A stretch of DNA of 64,000 nt from Streptomyces spororaveus (GTDB lineage Bacteria > Actinomycetota > Actinomycetes > Streptomycetales > Streptomycetaceae): the NCBI RefSeq assembly GCF_016755875.1, contig NZ_BNED01000005.1, positions 6,338,001 through 6,402,000 of the forward strand, written 5' to 3'. The notes beneath the pieces are model-generated. The model was not told the origin of the DNA. It worked only from the letters and a program-made list of their open reading frames with translations, and ran no database searches. A program made the position numbers and the translations under genes. Of this stretch, positions 1-7,923 are shown one piece after another. Every line of letters starts with the position of its first letter. Within the stretch, counting starts at the first letter, position 1.

Positions 1-609
1 ACTCCCGAGCGGCTGCTCGACGCCGCCGAGAAGCTGATGCGCACCAGTGGCCTCGCCAACGCCACCACCAAGGCCATCGCCCGCGAGGCCGGCTGCTCGG
101 AGGCCGCGCTCTACAAGCACTTCGCGAACAAGGAGGAGCTGTTCGTCCGCGTGCTGATGGAGCGCACCCCGAACGCGGGCCCGCTCATGGCCGCCCTGCG
201 GGCCGATCCGGGGGAGCGGACAGCCGAGGACGAGGCCGAGGCCGGGGGCGGGGGAGAGCAGGAGCTGACCGCCATCGCCCGGCACGCCTCGCTCTTCTAC
301 GCCGACGCCATCCCCCTGGCGGCCTCCCTCTTCGCCGAGCCCGCCCTGCTCAGCCGCCACCGCGAAGGCGTCCAGGAGATCGGGGCCGGACCGCACGTAC
401 TCCTGGACGCGCTCGCCGAGCGGCTGCGGCGCGAGCTCGACGCGGGCCGGCTGCGGCCCGACGCCGATCCGCGGGCCGCCGCGGCCCTGCTGCTCGGCGC
501 CTGCTTCCAGCGGGCCTTCTTCCTGCACTTCTCCGGAGCCCACGTCGTCCAGCCCGTCGAGGAGTTCGCCCCGGCCGTGGCCCGTACCGTCTGGGCGGCG
601 CTGCGCTGA
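1..609 (+). CDS. TetR/AcrR-family transcriptional regulator (5' end outside window)
   Basis: The reading frame is open from the first base, so the true start lies upstream of the window; the first internal ATG is at 37. The visible N-terminus has the TetR helix-turn-helix: a helix around RLLDAAEKLM, then TTKAIAREAGCSEAALYKHF and the NKEELF segment that usually closes the DNA-binding domain. The remaining roughly 140 residues are a variable, Ala/Arg-rich ligand-binding and dimerisation domain with no recognisable ligand signature. A repressor role is inferred from the family. The target is unknown because the upstream neighbour is not visible. The convergent sugar kinase begins only 19 bp after the stop, so it is not an obvious target. 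Confidence 0.85.
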   Translation, partial: TPERLLDAAEKLMRTSGLANATTKAIAREAGCSEAALYKHFANKEELFVRVLMERTPNAGPLMAALRADPGERTAEDEAEAGGGGEQELTAIARHASLFYADAIPLAASLFAEPALLSRHREGVQEIGAGPHVLLDALAERLRRELDAGRLRPDADPRAAAALLLGACFQRAFFLHFSGAHVVQPVEEFAPAVARTVWAALR

Positions 610-628
610 GCCGAGCGGAGCCGACCCC

Positions 629-1504
629 TCAGAGCTCCGCCGCAAACGGCGGCTCCGCGCCCGCCCGGGTACAGGTCAGGGCCGCCGCGTGGGCGGCGTG
701 CGCCAACACCTCCGGCCAGTCCACCGGGTGGCCCGGCGCGGCGGCGAGCCGGTGCAGCAGGGCGGCATTGACGGTGTCGCCCGCCCCGATCGTGTCCGCG
801 ACCTCGACCGGGCGGGCCGCCGCCGAGTACTGCGCGCCCTCCCTCGTCCACACCGTCAGGCCCGCCGCGCCCCGGGTCAGCACCACCGCCGACGGGCCGG
901 CCGCCAGCCAGTCCTCGACCCGGCCCCCCAGCCAGGCCGCGTCTTCCTCCGAGAGCTTGAGCACGCTCGTGTGCGGCAGCAGGTGCTCCCGGAAGCGCGC
1001 GCGGTACGCCGCCGGGTCCGCGATCAGCGCCGGCCGGATGTTGGGGTCCAGCAGGGTCAGCACCCCGCGCCGGTACTCCCGGCGCAGCAGGGCCTCGTAC
1101 GCGCTCGCGCCCGGTTCGAGGACCAGCGAGCAGGTCCCGAGCGCGAGGGCCCGTACCCCGTCGGGGAGGGCGGGCGGCAGCGTGAACAGCCGGTCCGCCG
1201 TGCCCTCGACGTAGAAGCCGTACGAGGCCGAGCCGTCCGGGGCCAGGGAGGGCACGGCGAGGGTGGTCGGCTCCGGTCCGCGCTGGACCAGCGACAGGTC
1301 CACCCCGGCCGCCCGCAGTCCGGCCAGCAGGCTCTCGCCGAAGCCGTCCGAGGAGACCCGGGAGCAGAAGGCCACCTCGGCGCCGAGCCGCCCGAGCGCG
1401 AGCGCGGTGTTGTACGGTCCGCCGCCCGGCCGGGGCAGCAGCGCGCCCGGCGGCCGCGCCGCGGGCACCAGGTCGATGAGGGCTTCTCCGCCGACGACGA
1501 TCAC
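629..1504 (-). CDS. PfkB/ribokinase-family carbohydrate kinase (fructokinase-like)
   Basis: A 291-residue cytoplasmic sugar kinase. The N-terminus MIVVGGEALIDLVP is the usual PfkB start with the sugar-binding Gly-Gly and Asp. PGGGPYNTALALGRLG (about 26-41) matches the first PfkB signature. DTIGAGDTVNAALL (about 237-250) matches the second, in which the GAGD Asp is the catalytic base and the GAG forms the anion hole. In fructokinases the motif is more often DTTGAGD; here the second Thr is Ile, a mild variation. The substrate cannot be assigned; fructose is the most common in this subgroup. It stands alone and is divergent from the Rieske gene, with about 140 bp between them. Confidence 0.85.
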   Translation of the reverse strand: MIVVGGEALIDLVPAARPPGALLPRPGGGPYNTALALGRLGAEVAFCSRVSSDGFGESLLAGLRAAGVDLSLVQRGPEPTTLAVPSLAPDGSASYGFYVEGTADRLFTLPPALPDGVRALALGTCSLVLEPGASAYEALLRREYRRGVLTLLDPNIRPALIADPAAYRARFREHLLPHTSVLKLSEEDAAWLGGRVEDWLAAGPSAVVLTRGAAGLTVWTREGAQYSAAARPVEVADTIGAGDTVNAALLHRLAAAPGHPVDWPEVLAHAAHAAALTCTRAGAEPPFAAEL

Positions 1505-1645
1505 GCGGGGGAAGCTACCTCATGGGACGCGGGTATCGTCGGGTGGGCCGGTGCCCGGCCGGCGCCCGGCCGGTTCCCGCCGGCGACCCGCCCCGCACCC
1601 CTTCCCCACGTGCCCGCACCCCGTTCCGCAGCTCAGGAGAACCGC

Positions 1646-2077
1646 ATGTCCGCGCCGCAGTCGCCCGCCCGCCGTACCGTCCTCAAGGGCGCCGCCGCGC
1701 TCGCCGGGGCCACGGGCGCCGGAGTGACCCTGGCCGCCTGTTCCACCGAGAGCCGCAGCGGGGGCCACACCCCCGCCACCCCCACCGCGCCGGTGGACCT
1801 GGGGGCCGCGGCCGATGTCCCGGTGGGCGGCGCGAAGCTGTACCGGGAGAACAAGCTGATCGTCAGCTGCCCGGCGGAGGGCCAGTACAAGGCGTTCAGC
1901 GCCCAGTGCACACACGCCGGCTGCGTCCTGGACAAGATCGTCGAGGGTGAGGGGAACTGCCCCTGCCACGGCAGCCGCTTCGACGTGACGACCGGCAAGG
2001 TCCTGCGCGGCCCCGCCTCCGACCCGCTGCCCGCCGTCCCGGTCCGGGCCGAGAACGGCAAGCTCGTCGCGGGCTGA
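1646..2077 (+). CDS. Tat-exported Rieske [2Fe-2S] protein
   Basis: A 143-residue exported redox protein. The start is chosen at ATG 1646, preceded by CAGGAGA (1634-1640). The N-terminus has a twin-arginine motif (RRTVLK, residues 9-14), a hydrophobic stretch and LAAC at 29-32, which could be a lipobox with lipidated Cys32. After a Thr/Pro-rich linker comes the Rieske fold. Box I is CTHAGC (Cys88 and His90 as ligands, Cys93 for the disulfide). Box II is CPCHGS (Cys105 and His108 as ligands, Cys107 the disulfide partner). The full ligand set predicts a bound cluster. It is much shorter than the cytochrome bc1 Rieske subunit, so it is probably a small stand-alone electron carrier at the outer face of the membrane. 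Its partner is unknown. Confidence 0.88.
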   Translation: MSAPQSPARRTVLKGAAALAGATGAGVTLAACSTESRSGGHTPATPTAPVDLGAAADVPVGGAKLYRENKLIVSCPAEGQYKAFSAQCTHAGCVLDKIVEGEGNCPCHGSRFDVTTGKVLRGPASDPLPAVPVRAENGKLVAG

Positions 2078-2115
2078 CCCGCGCCCGCTCCCGGTACCAC
2101 GCCCGGACCTGCGCA

Positions 2116-3048
2116 TCAGTCCCAGTCCCAGGAGATCCCGAGGACGCCGCGCCGCACCGACTGCTCCACCAGGTGCACCGCCCGGTGCCGGCCGCTGGGC
2201 GTCAGGTCCACGAGGCCGGTGCGCGGGGCCGCCGGTCCGCCCCGGGCGAAGCGCCGGCACCGCACCGGCAGGGCCGCCTCGTCGAAGCTGACCTGGAGCA
2301 TGTACTGGCCGCCCGCGTAGCTGAACCCGCGTACGTACTCGCCGCTGCGGGCCCCGGTGCCGTCCTCGATCCCGTAGCCGAAGACGTGGGTGTCCCCGCG
2401 GCGCAGCCGCGCGTCGAAGAGCAGCTCCGCGACCACCACCCCGGACTCCGGGTGGCACCGCACGCGGCCCGTGCGGCAGTTCTCGTACGCCGTCACGCGC
2501 ATCCGGGACACGTCGCAGCCGGGGTCGCCGTGGTGCACGGCGAGGTAGCGGTCGACGCCGTCGCGGTGCGCCCGGACGATCTGCTGCGATTCGCGGACCC
2601 GCAGCTCACCGGCCGGTCCTATGCGGACCCGCTCGTGGTGGCCGACCGAGTGCAGCCCGCCGTCCGGCGGGAGGTCCATCCCGTCCAGCAGCCGTTCCAC
2701 CGTCCCGCCCATGCTGAACAGGGCCCGGTACGAGCGGGTGGGCGGGCGCGCGACACCGGGCCCGGGATCCTCGGCGGCCAGCAGGCGCAGGAGGGCGCCG
2801 TCGGGCAGTTCCAGGATCCGCTCCAGGGCGGTGACCGCCCGCAGGGACTCCGGATGACGTGGCCGCCGGGCGCCCTGCTGCCAGTAACTGAGGCTGGTGA
2901 CGCCGAGCTTGATGCCCTGCGCCGCGAGCCGGTGCTGCACCCGGTGCAGGGGCAGTCCGCGCGCGGCGAGGGCGGCGCGCAGGGCGAGATGGAAGGGGCC
3001 GCCGCGCAGCAACCGGCCGAGTTCCGCCGAGTCCTCGGTGGGTCGCAT
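2116..3048 (-). CDS. Helix-turn-helix (XRE-like) DNA-binding protein of unknown target
   Basis: Predicted 310 residues. The frame is open 25 codons further upstream, but ATG at 3048 is chosen because GAAGGAG lies just before it and the extension is a Pro/Arg-rich low-complexity stretch. The N-terminal 75 residues look like a divergent XRE helix-turn-helix: FHLALRAALAARGLPLHRVQ, then LGVTSLSYWQQGARRP. The C-terminal two-thirds (from about RSYRALFSMGG) is a compact, probably beta-rich domain ending in GISWDWD, which I do not recognise. It is transcribed divergently from the secreted protease-like gene at 3276. GTTCACA repeats lie in the shared upstream region, so control of that operon and of itself is a reasonable inference. 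Confidence 0.75.
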   Translation of the reverse strand: MRPTEDSAELGRLLRGGPFHLALRAALAARGLPLHRVQHRLAAQGIKLGVTSLSYWQQGARRPRHPESLRAVTALERILELPDGALLRLLAAEDPGPGVARPPTRSYRALFSMGGTVERLLDGMDLPPDGGLHSVGHHERVRIGPAGELRVRESQQIVRAHRDGVDRYLAVHHGDPGCDVSRMRVTAYENCRTGRVRCHPESGVVVAELLFDARLRRGDTHVFGYGIEDGTGARSGEYVRGFSYAGGQYMLQVSFDEAALPVRCRRFARGGPAAPRTGLVDLTPSGRHRAVHLVEQSVRRGVLGISWDWD

Positions 3049-3275
3049 GGCGACTCCTTCGTGAACGTTCACACGCGCCGGCGCGGGGGATCGCGGCGGC
3101 GGCTCCGGGGGACCAGGTGACACGGCAGCAACCGTTCACACCGCAGCCCCACCGTTCACAGAGCAATGTCACGGCGTATTGAAGCGTGTTGACCTGATCG
3201 CGACAACTGCCTGATGCTCCTGAACAGCGTCCGGACGCGCTCCTCCACCCCCACACCCCACACGGGAGGAACGCG
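3049..3275. promoter_or_regulatory. Divergent control region with GTTCACA repeats and candidate promoter
   Basis: This 227-bp spacer separates the regulator (minus strand) from the protease-like gene (plus strand). It holds a perfect 12-bp palindrome GTGAACGTTCAC (3061-3072) and two identical decamers ACCGTTCACA at 3131-3140 and 3151-3160, exactly 20 bp apart. Downstream, TTGACC (3189-3194) and GATGCT (3213-3218) are spaced 18 bp and could be the -35 and -10 of a plus-strand promoter. GGGAGGA lies just before the ATG at 3276. The repeats upstream of the -35 suggest an activator or autoregulator site. Promoter positions are inferred. Confidence 0.5.
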
Positions 3276-3884
3276 ATGCGCAACCGAAACCGGCGGCATT
3301 CCCCAGCCGCCTGTCTCACCGCCGTGCTCACATCCCTGCTGTTCGCCCTGCCCCTCGGCACCGGCACCGCCGCCGCTGCCGAGGCCGGCACCGACTCCGC
3401 CCTCGCCGCCAAGCGCCTGAACATCACCATGCAGGCGCAGCAGAAGACCAACTGGTGCTGGGCCGCCGGCGGCAACACCATCGCCACCTGGTTCGGCCGG
3501 AACCACAGCCAGAACCAGTTCTGCAACGCCGCCTTCAACCGCCAGCAGGGCAGCGAATGCCCCAACAACCAGGCCACCCTGGGCAACGTCCAGACCGGAC
3601 TGCGCTGGACCGGGATCAACCCCGGCTCGTACGTCAGCGGCTGGCTCCAGTACTCCACCGTCCAGACGGAGATCAACGCCGACCGGCCGGTCGAGACCCG
3701 CATCCAGTGGTCGAACGGCGGCGGCCACATGCACGTCCTCTACGGCTACGACACCGCGAGCAACTGGGTCTACTGGGGCGATCCCTGGCCCTCCAGCGAC
3801 CGCTACAACTGGGCCTCGCACGCCTGGTACGTGAACAACAGCACCTTCTCCTGGACCCACTCCCTCTACCGGATCGGGGCGTGA
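3276..3884 (+). CDS. Secreted papain-like (C39/AvrRpt2-like) cysteine protease
   Basis: A 202-residue exported protein. The N-terminus MRNRNRR is followed by a hydrophobic core and Ala-rich cleavage region (signal peptide, about residues 1-35). The mature part carries QAQQKTNWCWAAG, the typical Gln-x(5)-Cys-Trp-Ala site of papain-like cysteine peptidases of the C39-like/AvrRpt2 type (Cys61). GGGHMHVLYGYD (about 148-159) supplies the His, and GDPW (about 168-171) the usual Asp/Asn position. Other cysteines (Cys83, Cys95) could form a disulfide. All catalytic positions look intact. Its stop overlaps the GTG start of the next gene, so the two are translationally coupled. The substrate is unknown; the pairing suggests action at or near the cell surface. 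Confidence 0.8.
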   Translation: MRNRNRRHSPAACLTAVLTSLLFALPLGTGTAAAAEAGTDSALAAKRLNITMQAQQKTNWCWAAGGNTIATWFGRNHSQNQFCNAAFNRQQGSECPNNQATLGNVQTGLRWTGINPGSYVSGWLQYSTVQTEINADRPVETRIQWSNGGGHMHVLYGYDTASNWVYWGDPWPSSDRYNWASHAWYVNNSTFSWTHSLYRIGA

Positions 3885-4675
3885 CCGCCATGACCCCGCG
3901 CGCTTCGGCCGCCATGGCCGTCCTCGCCGCCACCGCCCTCCTCGGCCTCGCCCCGCAGGCCGCCGCGGCCCCCGGAGGCCCGGTACCGCAGCCCCAGGCA
4001 GCCACCGCCGAGAACAGGGCCGCCGCCGCGGAGGCGGCCACCGCCCCCGGCACCCTGGCCACCCTCTCCCGCTTCTTCGCCCGGGAGGGCAAGGTCTCCC
4101 CCACGGCCGCGCAGCCCCGGATCGAGGGCGAGGCGATACCGGTCAACCACCTCTCCCCGGAGTTCGTCGCGGGCAAGGCGGGCGCCCCCGTCGCCCGCCT
4201 GGAATTCCTCGCCAGCAGGGCCGTCTCCTCCGACGGACAGCAGGCCGCGCTGTGGACCGCGCGGACGGAGGCCGGCTGGGAGGTCGTGAACATCGCCACC
4301 GGCGACGACGAGTTCCGCTACGCGCGGCTGGGCGCGGCGAAACTGCCCGGCGGGACGGTGTTCCGGGAGCCGCAGATCGACGCCTGGTACGTGGCCGGGG
4401 GCAGCAGGGTGCTGCCGCTGGACGAGGACGCCGTACGCGCCGTGGGCGCGGAGGGCACGACGCTCGGCGCCTACCGGGCGCGGGTCGCCCGGGCGTACGG
4501 GGACAAGCTCCCCGGCTCCGCGTATGCCGAGGGCGGCGCGGCGGGCGGGTACGCCGAAGCCTCGGCCGAGGGTGGCGTGACTCCGGTCGCCGCGGCCGCC
4601 GGCGGGGCGCTCGCGCTGGGCGGGGGCGGTGTGCTGCTCGCCCTGCGCAGGCGCCGGGCCGTGGCCGCGGGGTAG
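3881..4675 (+). CDS. Secreted protein with C-terminal membrane anchor, partner of the protease-like gene
   Basis: Predicted 264 residues from GTG 3881, which overlaps the preceding stop codon (GTGA); an ATG at 3890 is the alternative start. It has an N-terminal signal peptide (about residues 1-30, Ala-rich end). The soluble central domain contains the segments AALWTARTEAGWEVVNIATG and EPQIDAWYVAGG, and I do not recognise it. A Gly/Ala-rich stretch is followed by one hydrophobic C-terminal helix and RRRR, a stop-transfer arrangement placing the domain outside the cell. It resembles surface proteins held by a C-terminal helix but has no LPxTG motif. Tight coupling to the protease suggests it is a substrate, inhibitor or tether for it; this is inference. 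Confidence 0.72.
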   Translation: MTAMTPRASAAMAVLAATALLGLAPQAAAAPGGPVPQPQAATAENRAAAAEAATAPGTLATLSRFFAREGKVSPTAAQPRIEGEAIPVNHLSPEFVAGKAGAPVARLEFLASRAVSSDGQQAALWTARTEAGWEVVNIATGDDEFRYARLGAAKLPGGTVFREPQIDAWYVAGGSRVLPLDEDAVRAVGAEGTTLGAYRARVARAYGDKLPGSAYAEGGAAGGYAEASAEGGVTPVAAAAGGALALGGGGVLLALRRRRAVAAG

Positions 4676-4760
4676 CCCCCGCACCCGCAGGGTCCGGCTA
4701 CGGCCGGAGGCCGGGCCCTGCGGGCGGCTCTCCCCGCCCCGCCCCTTCGCCGTTTCCCGG

Positions 4761-4910
4761 GGCTCCGCCCCGGACCCCGTGCCTCGATCGCCGGCGGGGC
4801 TGGGTTGCTGGGCTCCGCCCGGGACCCCGCGCCTCAAACGCCGGCGGGGCTGGGTTGCTGGGGCTCCGCCCGGACCGTGTGCCTCGATCGCCGGCGGGGC
4901 TGGATTTCGA
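4761..4910. repeat. Three tandem copies of a 50-bp GC-rich intergenic repeat
   Basis: The segment GCCTCGATCG (or GCCTCAAACG) followed by CCGGCGGGGCTGG recurs at 4781, 4831 and 4881, exactly 50 bp apart. Each copy is preceded by GGCTCCGCCC (4761, 4811, 4862). Copies differ mainly at CGATCG versus CAAACG and at the 3' end (TTGCTG versus TTTCGAG). The same element, with the same flank ccgtttcccgggg, recurs once at 20060-20141. It looks like a dispersed intergenic palindromic element that has been tandemly amplified here between the membrane protein gene and uvrC. Confidence 0.85.
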
Positions 4911-4947
4911 GCCCGGAGGCTTACGGTTCGTTGTCGGTGCGCGCAAG

Positions 4948-4961
4948 TAGGGTGGTTGGCA
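4948..4961 (+). promoter_or_regulatory. Candidate -10 element placing the uvrC transcript start at its ATG
   Basis: TAGGGT at 4948-4953 fits a Streptomyces -10 box. Transcription would begin about 7 bp later, at or next to the A of the uvrC ATG (4961). There is no convincing Shine-Dalgarno sequence before this ATG, which agrees with a leaderless mRNA. No good -35 box is visible at the usual distance, so confidence is limited. Confidence 0.35.
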
Positions 4962-6979
4962 TGGCCGACCCTTCCAGTTACCGCCCCGAGCCGGGACAGA
5001 TCCCGGACTCCCCGGGTGTCTACAAGTTCCGCGACGAGCACCGCCGGGTGATCTACGTCGGGAAGGCCAAGAGCCTGCGCCAGCGCCTGGCCAGCTACTT
5101 CCAGGACATCGCCGGCCTGCACCCCCGTACAGCCACCATGGTGACCACGGCCGCCTCCGTCGAGTGGACCGTGGTGTCCACCGAGGTCGAGGCGCTCCAG
5201 CTGGAGTACTCCTGGATCAAGGAGTACGACCCCCGGTTCAACGTCAAGTACCGGGACGACAAGAGCTACCCCTCCCTCGCCGTCACCCTGAACGAGGAGT
5301 ACCCGAGGGTCCAGGTCATGCGGGGGCCCAAGAAGAAGGGCGTGCGCTACTTCGGTCCGTACGGGCACGCCTGGGCGATCCGCGAGACCGTCGACCTGAT
5401 GCTCCGGGTCTTCCCGGTACGGACCTGCTCCGCGGGCGTGTTCAAGCGCTCCGCCCAGATCGGCCGCCCCTGCCTGCTCGGCTACATCGGCAAGTGCTCC
5501 GCCCCCTGCGTCGGCAAGGTCACCCCCGAGGAACACCGCGAACTGGCCGAGGACTTCTGTGACTTCATGGCCGGCCGCACCGGCACCTACCTCTCCCGGC
5601 TGGAGAAGGAGATGCACGCGGCGGCCGAGGACATGGAGTACGAGAAGGCCGCCCGGCTGCGCGACGACATCGGGGCGCTGCGCCGGGCCATGGAGAAGAA
5701 CGCCGTGGTGCTCGCCGACGCCACCGACGCCGACCTGATCGCCGTGGCCGAGGACGAGCTCGAAGCGGCGGTGCAGATCTTCCACGTCCGCGGCGGCCGG
5801 GTCCGCGGCCAGCGCGGCTGGGTCACCGACAAGGTGGAGGCCGTCGACACGGCCGGGCTCGTCGAGCACGCCCTCCAGCAGCTGTACGGGGAGGAGAAGG
5901 GCGAGGCCGTGCCCAAGGAGGTGCTGGTCCCGGCCCTCCCCGAGGACACGCCGACGCTGAACCAGTGGCTCGCCGAGCGCCGGGGGTCCCAGGTCAGCCT
6001 GCGGATACCGCAGCGCGGCGACAAGAAGGCCCTCATGGAGACCGTCCACCGCAACGCGCTCCAGTCCCTCGCCCTGCACAAGACCAAGCGCGCCAGCGAC
6101 CTCACCACCCGCTCCCGGGCCCTGGAGGAGATCGCCGAGGCCCTGGACCTCGACAGCGCCCCGCTGCGCATCGAGTGCTTCGACATCTCGCACCTCCAGG
6201 GTGACGACGTCGTCGCGTCCATGGTCGTCTTCGAGGACGGCCTGGCCCGCAAGAGCGAGTACCGGCGCTTCCAGATCAAGACCTTCGAGGGGCAGGACGA
6301 CGTCCGCTCGATGCACGAGGTGGTCTCCCGGCGCTTCCGCCGCTATCTCCAGGAGAAGCTCAAGACGGGCGAGTGGGACCCCGAGGACGCCGAGGACGCG
6401 GCCCGGGAGGTAGCCGAGGACGACGGGCGGCCCAAGCGGTTCGCCTACCCGCCCCAGCTCGTGGTGGTCGACGGCGGGCAGCCGCAGGTCGCGGCCGCCA
6501 AGCGGGCCCTGGAGGAGCTCGGGATCGACGACGTCGCCGTGTGCGGCCTGGCCAAGCGCCTGGAGGAGGTCTGGCTGCCCGGCGAGGACGACCCGGTCGT
6601 GCTCCCGCGCACCAGCGAGGGCCTCTACCTGCTCCAGCGGGTCCGTGACGAAGCCCACCGGTTCGCGATCCAGTACCAGCGCAACAAGCGGGGCAAGCGC
6701 CTGAAATCCGGCCCCCTGGACGAGGTGCCCGGCCTCGGCGAGAGCCGCAAGCAGGCCCTGATCAAGCACTTCGGTTCGGTGAAGAAGCTGAGACAGGCGA
6801 CAATCGACCAGATCTGCGAGGTCCCGGGCATAGGCCGTAAGACGGCCGAGACCGTGGCCGCGGCCCTCGCCCAGGCGGTTCCCGCTGGTCCTGCCGTCAA
6901 CACGGCGACAGGAGAGATCATTGAGGATGAGACCCCCGCGCCAGCGGGAGCATCGTCCGAACGGGGGACCGAGCAATGA
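4961..6979 (+). CDS. uvrC: UvrABC nucleotide excision repair endonuclease subunit C
   Basis: Predicted 672 residues, the usual length for actinobacterial UvrC. UvrC makes both incisions around a DNA lesion after UvrA/UvrB recognition. Visible domains in order: the N-terminal GIY-YIG nuclease ([16 protein letters not shown], about 19-34, with LRQRLASYF after it); a Cys-rich linker ([13 protein letters not shown]); the UVR motif that binds UvrB ([15 protein letters not shown]); the RNase H-like second nuclease ([17 protein letters not shown], with further acidic residues at VVVDGG); and C-terminal tandem helix-hairpin-helices ([18 protein letters not shown] and [15 protein letters not shown]). 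ATG 4961 is chosen because the protein start [21 protein letters not shown] fits the family. The stop overlaps rapZ by 4 bp, so it heads a coupled cluster. Confidence 0.97.
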   Translation: MADPSSYRPEPGQIPDSPGVYKFRDEHRRVIYVGKAKSLRQRLASYFQDIAGLHPRTATMVTTAASVEWTVVSTEVEALQLEYSWIKEYDPRFNVKYRDDKSYPSLAVTLNEEYPRVQVMRGPKKKGVRYFGPYGHAWAIRETVDLMLRVFPVRTCSAGVFKRSAQIGRPCLLGYIGKCSAPCVGKVTPEEHRELAEDFCDFMAGRTGTYLSRLEKEMHAAAEDMEYEKAARLRDDIGALRRAMEKNAVVLADATDADLIAVAEDELEAAVQIFHVRGGRVRGQRGWVTDKVEAVDTAGLVEHALQQLYGEEKGEAVPKEVLVPALPEDTPTLNQWLAERRGSQVSLRIPQRGDKKALMETVHRNALQSLALHKTKRASDLTTRSRALEEIAEALDLDSAPLRIECFDISHLQGDDVVASMVVFEDGLARKSEYRRFQIKTFEGQDDVRSMHEVVSRRFRRYLQEKLKTGEWDPEDAEDAAREVAEDDGRPKRFAYPPQLVVVDGGQPQVAAAKRALEELGIDDVAVCGLAKRLEEVWLPGEDDPVVLPRTSEGLYLLQRVRDEAHRFAIQYQRNKRGKRLKSGPLDEVPGLGESRKQALIKHFGSVKKLRQATIDQICEVPGIGRKTAETVAAALAQAVPAGPAVNTATGEIIEDETPAPAGASSERGTEQ

Positions 6980-7923
6980 CCGAGCACGAGACCGCGCACG
7001 ACCGAGACGGAGCACAGGTGAGTACGGGCACGACAGTGGAGCCCGGCGAGACCGCCGAGGCGGCCATCCCCGAGCTGGTGATCATCTCCGGCATGTCCGG
7101 GGCCGGCCGCAGTACGGCGGCGAAGTGTCTGGAGGACCTCGGCTGGTTCGTCGTCGACAACCTCCCCCCGGCCCTGATCCCGACCATGGTCGAGCTCGGC
7201 GCCCGCTCCCAGGGCAACGTGGCGCGCATCGCCGTCGTCGTCGACGTCCGCGGCCGCCAGTTCTTCGACGCCCTGCGCGAGTCCCTCGCCGATCTCGACA
7301 GCAAGGGCGTCACCCGCCGCATCGTCTTCCTGGAGTCCTCCGACGACGCGCTGGTCCGCCGCTTCGAGTCGGTCCGCCGCCCGCACCCGCTCCAGGGCGA
7401 CGGGCGCATCACCGACGGCATCGCCGCCGAGCGCGACCTGCTGCGCGAGCTGCGCGGCGACGCCGACCTGGTGATCGACACCTCCAGCCTGAACGTGCAC
7501 GAGCTGCGCGCCAAGATGGACGCCCAGTTCGCCGGGGACGAGGAGCCCGAGCTGCGGGCCACCGTCATGTCCTTCGGCTACAAGTACGGCCTCCCCGTCG
7601 ACGCCGACCTCGTCGTCGACTGCCGGTTCATCCCCAACCCGCACTGGGTCCCGGAGCTGCGCCCCTTCACCGGGCTCAACGAGGAGGTGTCGGGGTACGT
7701 CTTCAGCCAGCCCGGCGCCAAGGAGTTCCTCGACCGCTACACCGAGCTGCTCCAGCTCATCGCCACCGGCTACCGCCGCGAGGGCAAGCGGTACGTGACC
7801 ATCGCGGTCGGCTGCACGGGCGGCAAGCACCGCAGCGTGGCCATGTCCGAGAAGCTCGCCGCCCGCCTCGCCTCCGAGGGAGTCGAGACCGTCGTAGTCC
7901 ACCGGGACATGGGGCGCGAGTGA
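6976..7923 (+). CDS. rapZ: RapZ-family nucleotide-binding protein (RNase adapter-like)
   Basis: 315 residues. The N-terminal 30 residues are polar and variable. The P-loop GMSGAGRS (39-46) follows, then WFVVDNLPP and the conserved C-terminal half including [35 protein letters not shown] and [10 protein letters not shown]. In E. coli RapZ guides small-RNA decay and senses glucosamine-6-phosphate to set GlmS levels. In actinobacteria the small-RNA partners are not known, so the role is probably linked to amino-sugar or cell-wall precursor metabolism. This fits its place between uvrC and yvcK. ATGA overlaps with uvrC; a GTG at 7018 is a possible alternative start. Confidence 0.93.
   Translation: MTEHETAHDRDGAQVSTGTTVEPGETAEAAIPELVIISGMSGAGRSTAAKCLEDLGWFVVDNLPPALIPTMVELGARSQGNVARIAVVVDVRGRQFFDALRESLADLDSKGVTRRIVFLESSDDALVRRFESVRRPHPLQGDGRITDGIAAERDLLRELRGDADLVIDTSSLNVHELRAKMDAQFAGDEEPELRATVMSFGYKYGLPVDADLVVDCRFIPNPHWVPELRPFTGLNEEVSGYVFSQPGAKEFLDRYTELLQLIATGYRREGKRYVTIAVGCTGGKHRSVAMSEKLAARLASEGVETVVVHRDMGRE

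Noticed and set aside
1520..2458. A 312-codon minus-strand frame across the Rieske gene
   Set aside because: The Rieske motifs are on the plus strand with a good ribosome-binding site. The minus-strand product is Gly/Arg-rich.
3866..7015. A 1049-codon open frame on the minus strand across uvrC
   Set aside because: It runs antisense to uvrC and its neighbours, has repetitive Leu/Gly/Val/Asp composition and no domain. It results from GC-rich codon use on the other strand.
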